A stretch of 64,000 nt of DNA from the NCBI GenBank assembly GCA_964022365.1, contig CAXHZN010000001.1:1-64000 (forward strand). The letters run 5' to 3'. Positions within the stretch are counted from its first letter, which is position 1; each line of letters opens with the position of its first letter. Positions 55,061 through 64,000 of the stretch are shown piece by piece. Made by a program: the position numbers and the translations under genes. Below the pieces are notes generated by a model. It was not told the DNA's origin. It saw only the letters and a list, made by a program, of their open reading frames with translations, and ran no database searches. This stretch comes from CAJXJP01 sp964022365 (GTDB taxonomy: Bacteria > Patescibacteriota > Gracilibacteria > BD1-5 > UBA6164).

Positions 55061-58000
55061 ATTTTGATTATTTTGCTGTTGAGAATTATTTTCTTTCGAA
55101 TCTTTATTAAGATTTTCAGAAACTTTTCATTGGATTTCATCCATCGTAGCAAATATATCATTTTCATCTACTATATCTTTTGATTTAATAAAACCATTAT
55201 TATCAACATGTTCATCGAAAAATTCATTTGTTGATTTTTTACAAAATTTTTCATATGCACTTGTTTCTAAATATTGAGCTTTGAGTCTTTTAAACTCATC
55301 AGCTTCTGGTTTATTATATTTTGGGTCATTTGTAACTGCAGGAGAATTTTTATCAAAATTTGGATTATTCACAACATTAAAACCATAAAATTTTAAAGTA
55401 TTTAAAAACCCACATTTACTTCTATTATCATATGCTTCATGAGCTGTTGCCCATAAAGGAGTAAATAATCTTAAATAATTTTCCTTTTTTTCTTCTCTAC
55501 TTAGGTTAGGATTTTGTAAAACTCATTCTAAGGTTTTTAATGATTGAGAAAATAATCTTTGTGATAATGTATCAATTTTTCCATCAGTTGAAACTTTGAA
55601 TTGTGTTTCACACATTCTTTCCATACCTACAAATGCTGTATTGAGTTTTTCAGAATCAAATCTCCCGTCATTAATCATATCTTTTTCGATAGAATATTCA
55701 GTATCATTAGTCATTCAAACAAGATATTTATAATATTCTTTATATGTTTCTTGTTCTTTAATTTTATTTTCATAATCTGGGTCATCTTCATTTATTTTAT
55801 CTTTTACCTTTGATAAAACAAATCAATCCTGACATTGCATCATTGGAAGAAGTTTTCCACCATAATCATCCCAAAATTTTGCTGCGACTTCTACTCCAGT
55901 ATTTCCACTATTCTTCTTTATTTTTTCAAAACTAGCTTCCATAGCTTTGTTATTGAAACTTTTTATAATTAACTCTGTAGTAGAATAAAATAAATCCCTA
56001 CTTCCTGGAGTCATATTAAATAGAAATGTTGTATATGGAGTAGCAAACCCTCTATTTACAAAACTTTTTTTCAAAACTCATTGATTCATATCTTTTGCCA
56101 TATTTGTAATGGTAAAGACAAATGGAACTTTTGCTGTTTTTATATGATCACCGTTATGATTAATAAGATTATCTAATGCTCATGATGAATTTACAACTTC
56201 TCATCCAGCCATATTTCAAATAATATAATCAATTTTTCATTCAAGAGTTGCCATATCTGAAGTTTTATTTGCTCCATCTTCTTGTTCATCTTTTATCCCT
56301 CAATTAAGAGCTCAACCATAATCTTTATGAAGTTTTGATCTTCTATTATAAGGTGCTTTTTTTTGTTCTTTTAAAAGTCTTTCCATTAACACTTCTTCTG
56401 TAAATGGAGTTGGTGGATTATTTTTATCTCCAGATCATTCACAATCAGCTTTAATTCTTTTAAATAATTCATCATCTACCTTTCAACCAAAGGCTCTATA
56501 CCAAACCCACTCGTTTCTTCTATCACATAAGTCTGAATAATCTTTTGGATATAATGTCCCATATTTTCAAACAATAGTCATCAAAGCTGCTTCTTTTTCG
56601 TATTCTTCTGAATCTTTATTTTCAATAATTTTAATTATTTTTTTCAACATAACATCAGAATCGGTATTTTTTAATTGACCAATTATTTCTTCCATTTGTT
56701 TTTTATTTTCCGCTTCCACGATTTGTTGCATAGACGTATACAAATCTCACTCTTTTCATGTAACAGAAGCTATTTTCATAGCAAGTTTTGCAGATTTTAG
56801 TTTTGACCCTGTTTCAAGTTTTTGACTTACTGCGTCAAATCAAATTTTAAATGCTCACATAAGTTCAGCCATACTTGAACCACTAAATAATCTTTTTGTG
56901 AAACTTGATTTTTGGTTAAAATCTCAAACATTTTCTTGATCAGGAACTTCATAATCTTTTACAGAATGTGGAATTAATCCATTTTGAATTATTTGTTGAT
57001 ACATATCACTTAATCCAATATATTTTCCATTTTTATTTACCTCTAATGTTTCTTTTTCTCATTTTTTTCTTTCTTTCTCAGTTCTTTTTTTATATTCTCC
57101 TGTGATATATTCTCAACGAGAAACGTCATCACAATAAATACTTTGATTAGAAGAAGCTGATTCCGAAATAAAATAATTATATTCTATTTCATTTTTTTCA
57201 CTTCAACCGATTATTTTACCATTTTTAATTTTTAATCATTCAAATTTTGAAGAAATTTCATGATTTCAATTTTGAAGTTTATTAAGCAGATCTTCTGGTG
57301 ATTGAATTGTTTCAAATCTTTTACATTCGTATTGTTTAAAACGATCGATAAAATCTTCATAGCTGAATTTATCCCCTGTATCTAAAATAACAGGAAGCGT
57401 TTTTGTATCATCAAAAGTTACATCAAAAGAGGTTCACTTTGTTTCTGAATTTCAAATAATAAATGATGTTTTATCAATATCTACATCTTTATTTTCTCAG
57501 TCTAATTCATTTAAATAATCTTTACATTCTTGTTTTGATGAAATATTTTCTAATTCTTCAACAGATTCTATATCATCATTTTCTTCGAGATTTTTTTGTG
57601 AAATAATTTGAAAAAAATCATGATTTTCCAATGCTGAGTTATTATTTTGTGTAATTTTATTACTCAGAATTTCTAAATAATCAATAAATTGAATATATGA
57701 AACTCTTTTTGTTGCACCAGGTTTATTTGGACGGATTTTTCACAAATGTGAAGTTTCTTTTATTTCTACTCCGGCTGATTCTGCAATTGTCCCCGTATTT
57801 AGGTTCGTGATTTTTACAAAATTATGCATCTGAGTAGATTCATTCCAAGTTTTTATAAACATTCACTCTTGAGCCACTTTAAAAGATTTTTTAATATCTG
57901 GATGAATATTATTATTTTCTTGAATAAAACTTTTTAATACATCTGGATATTTATCCTTTGGAGTTTCATCAAGTTTATTTGTTATATCTGCTCTATGTGT

Positions 58001-58951
58001 ATAAGATTCTTTATTTTTTTTGAATTTAGAATCAAAATATTTTAGAAAATCTTCTGAAGCAATAAGTTTTTCAAAATCATCTGTATTTATTTTATCTAAA
58101 TCCAAAGGAAGATAAAAAGTAGTTTTATCTATTGAGTCAATAATATCATCAATTTCACTTTGAGAAATATTTATATTTTGAGGAATAGAATTTTGAATAA
58201 TTTTTCTCACTTGACTCTCATCTAAGAGTCAAATGTCTTCTAAAATATTTACTGGAATATCTCTGAGAAATGTTTTTAAAAATTGTTTTTTTTGATTTTC
58301 ATTACAAAAAGTGAAAAAATCTTTTATAATTTTATCAAAATCTGGATTATGAATATCTACAAAATAATTTTGTACAGCTGCTAAATCTATACCATTTGCT
58401 TGAGCTTTTTGAATATCTTTTTTTGTAATTTTAAAATCTGAAAAAAAATCTTCTTGATTTTTTTCTACTAAATCATCTGGAGATTTAATAATTTTATTTC
58501 TTTTTAAAAAATCGATTCTTGCTTTTTGTGTATCTAAAATTTTAGCAATTTCTTCTTGAGAAGATTTTGCTAATCATAAGACAATAGATTTACTCTGATC
58601 TACAGAGAAATCATAACTATCTACAAAAATTTCTTCTGCTGTTTTTAATGATTGTTTTATTGAAGCAGTTTTTTTAACAACCTGAGTAATAACTTGTCTT
58701 TCTATATTTTTCTTTTGCGCGTCTGTATAATTTACAAAATCATTTGAAATACTTGCATATTTCTTTGAATTTATATTTAAAAAAGAAATATAATCATCAA
58801 AATGTATCCCATTTTGATCAAAATAATTCATATTTTTTGCAATTTTACTTGTAATAAAATCTTTTTGTGAACTTGCAATTAATTGACTCAAATCCTCATG
58901 TTTGGTTGCTTTATTGTTGCTTTCGTGATTATTTGGTGCATTATTAGCCAT
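55049..58951 (-). CDS. Giant hypothetical protein, 1300 aa
   Basis: The largest gene in the window, unrecognised. It begins MANNAPNNHESNNKATKHED and ends in Gln/Asn-rich NNSQQQNNQNQTN. There is no signal peptide and no clear membrane helix; most of it is charged and helical (Asp/Glu/Lys/Asn-rich), with a more hydrophobic patch near RGFATPYTTFLFNMTPGSRD. The reading frame is continuous with many UGA-Gly and no TAA/TAG over 3.9 kb, so it is certainly coding. Single gene with its own terminator. A lineage-specific cytoplasmic or unconventionally exported protein is possible. Confidence 0.85.
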
Positions 58952-59083
58952 ACAGTGTACTTAAATATTATTTGTTTTATTATAACAGTTTTGCGAAAAT
59001 ATTGCAAAAAAATAATTTTTTAAATTTACAAAAAATAATATTCTTTTAAAATGTCTATAAATATATTTTAAAAATAAAAAATA

Positions 59084-60445
59084 ATGCTGATTATTGGGAT
59101 TTTTGTTTCGCTTATAGTTTTTTCTATAATTGTGATTTTACACGAACTATGACATTTTAGTGCAGCAAGATTTTTTTGAGTAAAAGTTGACGAATTCTGA
59201 CTTGGAATTCCACCAAAAGCAAAAAAAATATTCACAGATAAAAAATGAACTGATTATACTTTAAATTGGCTCCCACTTTGAGGTTTTGTAAAACTTGTTT
59301 GAGAAGCTCCGAATACATTTTATGTGTATGATGAGAATAAAAAGCTTTATAATAATCTTGATCTTGAAAAAGATTTAACACAAGACAAATCAGTATTTTA
59401 TAAAGATGGAACTGAAATTTGAGAACTACAAAAACAACAAATCTTAAAAGCGCTCATAGATAATCAAGCTCCGTACAATCTCGCAAATAAACCTTCTTGG
59501 CAACAAGCAATTATTATTTTAGCAGGAGTTTTTGTAAATTTTTTACTCGCGTGAATTATTTTTTCTGTATTATTTTTTATTGGGATTTCTCCAATTTGAA
59601 TAAATACAAAACTCGAAACTGACTTACCAGTAAAATTAATCCCAAATTATTCACAAGCATTAGAATCTAGAATTTTAAAACAAAATCCAGGTGTAATTCT
59701 ACAACCAGTAGAATGATCTATTGCCCAAAATTCATGAATTATCATGTGAGATAATATTATCTCTGTTGATAATCAAAATATTGAATCTGCAGAAAATTTT
59801 ATTGAAATAATAAATAATTCTGCTGAAAAAAAATTAATACTAGAAATAGTAAATCCTTGCCCAATTTGTCCAGCATGAGCACAATGTAAACCGTGTGATT
59901 CTAGCAATAAAATAGTAGAAATTACACCTGATATTGACGGGAAAATTTGAGCATATATTTCCGAAAATATTACATACAATAGAGATTTTGAATATAAATA
60001 TTGAGTGTTAGAATCTATAAAATATTGATTTAGTGAAACATATTATCAATCACTTTTAACATTTCAATGAATTGGGACTTTGGTCAAAAAAATAGTCACT
60101 CCGGAAACTCCAGTTGAAAGACAAGAAGCAATTGCACAAGTCAGCGGACCAATTTGAATCGTGGATTTTATTACAGATTCTCTGAGTTCATGAATCAAAT
60201 TTATGTTTATCATAACAGCTATAATCAGTATAAATTTATGAGTATTTAATCTCCTCCCAATTCCAGCACTTGACGGATGAAGATTTATATTTATAACTAT
60301 AAATGGATTCATAAAAAAATTATTTTGAAGAAAAGCAATTCATGCTGGACTAGAAAATATTATCCATGTAAGTTTTTTTATACTATTAATTGCATTAAGT
60401 ATTTTAATAGCGTATAATGATATTATAAAAATTATAAATTCTTAA
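59084..60445 (+). CDS. rseP: Site-2 membrane protease RseP
   Basis: A 453-residue intramembrane zinc protease. The active site HELGH is at 20-24 in the first helix; LNWLPLGGFVKLVGE follows. A PDZ domain occupies the middle (GSIAQNSGIIMGDNIISVDN), with an unusual Cys-rich insert (VNPCPICPAGAQCKPCD). The second active-site segment is FNLLPIPALDGGRF. It cleaves membrane-bound substrates such as anti-sigma factors or signal-peptide remnants in other bacteria. It is followed after 7 bases by the HD gene. Confidence 0.93.
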
Positions 60446-60452
60446 AAAGATT

Positions 60453-61067
60453 ATGTTAGAAAACAATTTAGTCATTCAAAGAGCGATGAATTATGTAAAT
60501 CAACTCTTAATACCTTTAGAAAATCACTATTATCACCACTATGAACATGCTTTAGACGTAATGCAAAGAGCTGTTTATTTGGCAAAAAAGGAAGGATTAA
60601 GTGATGATGATATTGAAATATTAGCACTTTCAGCATTATTTCATGATACATGATTTATTATTCAATATGATAAAAACGAACCAATTTGAGCAAAAATTGC
60701 ACAAAATTATTTAAAAATGATGATGTATGATAGAGAAAAAATTAATCTCATTGAACAAATTATTTTAGCAACAGATCCAGATTATAAAACTCCTCAAAAT
60801 ATTTACGAAAAAATTATAAAAGATGCCGATTTAGATAATTTAGGGAGACATGATTTTTGGGACAAAACAAATGATTTAAATAAAGAAGTTGAAGCTATAA
60901 AACAAATTAAACTAAAAGATCCAAATTGGAGACATTGAGTTATTGAATTTTTAGCAGAACACAAATATTACACTCAAACACAACAATTCGAAAGAAATCA
61001 TTCTAAAAAAGAAAATAAACATAGACTTCAAAAAATGGTTGAAGAACTTGAAAATGATGAAATTTAA
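60453..61067 (+). CDS. HD-domain phosphohydrolase
   Basis: A 204-residue HD protein. Metal-binding residues: HHYEHALDVMQRAV, SALFHDTGFI (HD), and IIKDADLDNLGR. The C-terminal part is helical and Lys/Glu-rich. Such proteins hydrolyse phosphomonoesters or nucleotides. It lies 7 bases downstream of rseP and before a terminator, so probably co-transcribed. Confidence 0.88.
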
Positions 61068-61086
61068 ATTATTGTAAATAAAAATT

Positions 61087-61121
61087 CTTCCCTAAATCCC
61101 TACTCTTTATAAGAGCAGGGA
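61087..61121 (+). repeat. Dispersed hairpin repeat, copy 2
   Basis: The same 35-base element as at 19190-19224 except for two bases in the loop. Confidence 0.7.
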
Positions 61122-61130
61122 TTTTTTTTA
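61098..61130 (+). terminator. Terminator after the HD gene
   Basis: The stem CCCTACTCTT / AAGAGCAGGG followed by a T-run. Confidence 0.8.
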
Positions 61131-61217
61131 TTTTTGCTACCGATATTATTCTTGTTTGATTTTTATAAAAAAAATCATAAAATCCTAGAAAATTTTAATT
61201 ATAAAAAATAATAATAA

Positions 61218-62390
61218 ATGTTTAATTTTGATTTACAAAATACTGATTGATTTGCCAGAGCTGGTGAATTTGAAACTCCTCATGGAAAAATAGAAACTCC
61301 TATTTTTATGCCAGTTGGGACAAAAGCAACAGTAAAATGAATTACTAATGAAGATCTCGATGAAATGTGAGCTCAAATAATTCTCAACAACACCTATCAT
61401 TTATATTTAAGACCTGGAGATGAAATTGTCGCACATTTTTGAGGAACTCATAAAATGATGAATTATCACAAACCAATTTTAACTGATAGTGGTTGATTTC
61501 AAGTTTTTTCACTTGGACAAACTCGTGAGTGAAAATCTTTGGTAAAAATAACAGAAGATGGAGTAGAATTTAGAAGTTTTATTGATGGGTCAAAACATTT
61601 TTTTACTCCAGAAAAAGTAATGGATATTCAATCAAATATTGGTGCAGATATTATTATGGCATTTGATGAATGTGCTCCAGGAACTTCTGATTGGAATTAT
61701 GCAAAAGCTGCAATGGATAGAACACACAGATGGGCAAAAAGAAGTCTCGAACAAGTAGAAAAAAATAACGAAATCAGAGCAAAAGATGGGAGACATCCAC
61801 AAGCACTTTTCCCTATCGTTCAGTGAGTAACCTATGAAGATTTAAGAACTCAGTCAGCTGAATTTATTTCAAGTTTAGATACCAGTTGAGTTGCAATTTG
61901 AGGATTATCCGTATGAGAATCTAAAGATGATATGTATAGAATCTTAGATGTTTTAAAAACAAAACTTCCAGAAAATAAACCAAGATATCTCATGTGAGTT
62001 GGAACTCCTGAAGATTTAATTGAATGAATTTATAGATGAGTAGATATGTTTGATTGTGTTTTACCTACACGTTTAGGGAGACATTGAGTAGCATTTACAC
62101 ACGCGGGAAATATAAAAATCACAAATAAAAAATTTCAATTAGATACAGGTCCTCTTGATCCAGATTGTGATTGTAAAGTTTGTAAAAATTTCACAAAATG
62201 ATATTTAAGACATCTTATGTCAGAAAATGAAATTTTATGAATGCAAAATCTTTCGTATCATAATTTATATTTTCTCATTAATCTGACAAAAAAAGCAAGA
62301 AAAGCTATAAAAGAAAATAAATATGAAGAATTTAGAGAAAAATTTTGGGAAAAATACAAAGATGGAAAAATGATTAATAAAAATACGTAA
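61218..62390 (+). CDS. tgt: Queuine tRNA-ribosyltransferase
   Basis: A 390-residue Tgt that exchanges G34 for a queuine precursor in tRNA. Blocks: PIFMPVGTKATVKGIT, ILNNTYHLYLRPG, PILTDSGGFQVFSL, the catalytic segment MAFDECAPGTSDW, LFPIVQG, GVDMFDCVLPTRLGRHG, and the zinc site DCDCKVC with later His. UGA-Gly occurs at many strictly conserved glycines. Single gene between terminators. Confidence 0.96.
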
Positions 62391-62429
62391 AAAATAATCC
62401 CGGGAAATATTTCCCAGGATTATTTTTTT
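62391..62429. terminator. CCCGGG-type terminator after tgt
   Basis: The stem AATAATCCCGGGAAA / TTTCCCAGGATTATT with a T-tract. Confidence 0.82.
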
Positions 62430-62512
62430 GTGAAAATATTTTTTTTATTTTATTTTTTATAAAAATTTATATAATAATACTATATTTTATATAGTTAATA
62501 ATTTTTTCAACT

Positions 62513-63091
62513 ATGTTTTCTGGAATTATTCAAGCAAAAGCTAAAATATTAGAAAAAAAAGGTGGTGATTTTACAGTAGAAAATCACTTTAATGAACCAT
62601 TAGAAATTGGTGAAAGTATTGCTCATGATGGAGCTTGTATGACGATTACTTCTTGGGATAAAGAAAAATACAGTTTCTTTGTCATGGAAGAATCTCTTGA
62701 TAAAACAAATCTATGAGAAAAAGATACAAACCACTATTTTAATGTAGAAAAAAGTTTAAAACTTTCTGATGCAGTAAATGGACACTTAGTAACTGGTCAT
62801 ATTGATTCAACTGGAAAAGTTACAAAAATACTTACTCATGAAGATGAATCTGTAGAAATTTTTGTAGGTTTTGATTCAAAATTTAAAAATTATATTATTG
62901 ATAAATGATCAGTAACTATTAATGGAGTTTCTCTGACTGTTTGCGCGAATGGAGATGATTTTGTGAGTGTTTCAATTATTCCTCATACACAAGAAGTTAC
63001 TAATTTAGGACTTTTAGAAGTTGGAAATAGAGTAAATTTAGAATTTGATATGATTGGAAAATATATCAACAAAATTTATGGAAATAAATAA
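62513..63091 (+). CDS. ribE: Riboflavin synthase, alpha chain
   Basis: A 192-residue riboflavin synthase with its two lumazine-binding repeats: MFSGIIQAKAKIL ... IAHDGACMTITSW in the first and LVTGHIDSTGKVTKI ... SVTINGVSLTVCANG in the second. It dismutates two lumazines into riboflavin. It starts a cluster with ribH and ribF. No FMN riboswitch is visible in 62430-62512. Confidence 0.95.
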
Positions 63092-63160
63092 TTTTTTCAC
63101 TTAAGATAAAAAAAAGGTTTACAGATATTCTTATAATAATTACTTACATAAAATATTATT

Positions 63161-63610
63161 ATGTCTCATTATACACTACAAAAAGCCGATTACTCAACGC
63201 TTGATAAAAATATTAAAGTCGCTATAATAACTGCGCAATTTAATCTCAATTACACACAACAACTAGAAGATGTGAATGTAGAATTTTTAAAAAATGAAGG
63301 TTTTGAAAATATTGATACATACCAAGTTCCAGGTGCATATGAAATCCCAGGACTGGCAAAACAAATTTTAGAAAAAAATAAAGCAGATTTAATTATTTGT
63401 TTATGAGTTGTAATTAAATGAGATACTCCTCATTTTGACTATGTTTGTGATCACTCAGCCAGTGGAATAATGAGTTTAGTGACATCATACAACACACCAA
63501 TAATGAATGGGATTTTGACATGTTTAAATGAACAACAAGTGGAACAAAGAATTAAACCTGTATATAGTTTATCTGGTCTAAACACACTTGTGGCATATAA
63601 CCAAGTATAA
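63161..63610 (+). CDS. ribH: 6,7-dimethyl-8-ribityllumazine synthase
   Basis: A 149-residue lumazine synthase. Family blocks: VAIITAQFNLNYT, YQVPGAYEIPGLAKQIL, VVIKGDTPHFDYVCDHSASG and TPIMNGILTCLNEQQVEQRI. The usual C-terminal GNKG and amphipathic helix are replaced by KPVYSLSGLNTLVAYNQV, so the phosphate-binding end is unusual. It lies 3 bases before ribF. Confidence 0.9.
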
Positions 63611-63613
63611 AAA

Positions 63614-64000
63614 ATGGTAAAAATTATAAAATCTGAAGTGATTCATGGGAAAAAACTATGAAGACAACTTGGTTTTCCAACAGCAAATTTAGAAATACAA
63701 GATAATATTATAGATGATGGAGTTTACAAAGTAAACATTATTTATAAGAAAAAAACATATCATGGTGCAGCATCATATTCTTCAAAAAAAGGATTACTAG
63801 AAGTAAATATTTTTCATTTTGATAAAAATATTTATGGAGAAAAAATTAAAGTTATTATCTTTGATAAAATAAGAGATAATAAAAAATTTGAATCTCTGGA
63901 TGAATTAAAGTATCAAATCAAAATTGATATTATGACGATTAAAAATATCAAAGATTATGTATTAACATTTGGTACTTTTGATCATGTTCATGCTGGTCAT
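63614..64000 (+). CDS. ribF: Riboflavin kinase / nucleotidyltransferase fusion with inverted domain order (partial)
   Basis: The 129 visible codons contain a riboflavin kinase domain at the N-terminus (SEVIHGKKLGRQLGFPTANL; DDGVYKVNIIYKKKTYHGAA; VIIFDKIRDNKKFESLDELK), then at the window edge YVLTFGTFDHVHAGH, the start of a cytidylyltransferase-type nucleotide-binding domain. Normal RibF has the adenylyltransferase first and the kinase last. The frame runs off the window at 64000. It probably makes FMN and FAD. Confidence 0.85.

Overview
This strongly AT-rich window reads correctly only if UGA is translated as glycine (genetic code 25). The cleanest proof is the HAD protein at 11046, whose motif I is DLDGT with UGA at the glycine. 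Elp3 (CPG in the radical-SAM loop), MurC (GAGGIG), MoxR (GVPG), MsrA (GSGR) and the Nudix box agree. This points to Absconditabacteria (SR1) or Gracilibacteria, i.e. a patescibacterium. I cannot decide between the two from this window. With UGA as Gly, about 62 genes cover nearly the whole window. Most native genes lack a Shine-Dalgarno sequence and many are packed with overlaps or gaps of 1-15 bases.

Layout. 1-6300: a minus-strand tetR / lipoprotein adaptor / RND permease efflux operon with a palindromic operator. 6500-19140: Elp3, an O-antigen-ligase-like protein, a HAD phosphatase, a secreted CAP-domain protein, a CYTH protein, msrA/msrB, a histidine phosphatase, small membrane proteins and a DUF559 nuclease. 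A T-box riboswitch at 17.4-17.64 kb precedes a run of small genes that leads to ileS (19294-22458). 22.6-27.6 kb mixes native genes with genes that look foreign: they have Shine-Dalgarno sites, no UGA-Gly, and one (a PAS-PAS chemoreceptor) ends at UGA directly before a terminator. 27.6-33.2 kb: a six-gene MoxR / DUF58 / BatD-like / VWA / VWA / TPR operon. 33.3-35.5 kb: superoxide dismutase, Nudix and small proteins. 35.7-38.3 kb: a ClpC-type ATPase broken by two in-frame TAA codons. 38.4-42.1 kb: two secreted proteins and methionine aminopeptidase.

42.2-47.4 kb is the most striking locus: four tandem minus-strand genes with nearly identical type IV prepilin N-termini joined to diverged C-terminal regions. 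Three carry a fibrinogen-like YCDxxxxGGGW module. One copy is shifted out of frame by a 6-versus-7 homopolymer. Surface adhesins for host attachment are a reasonable hypothesis.

47.5-64 kb is mostly housekeeping: a Xer recombinase, a HAD protein, pth, murC, secD, rlmN, a lone prepilin-like protein, a 1300-residue protein of unknown function, rseP, an HD hydrolase, tgt and a riboflavin cluster (ribE, ribH, and a RibF whose kinase domain precedes the nucleotidyltransferase domain; it runs off the window).

No tRNA, rRNA, CRISPR array, insertion sequence or replication origin was recognised. All reading was by eye; no database search was run.
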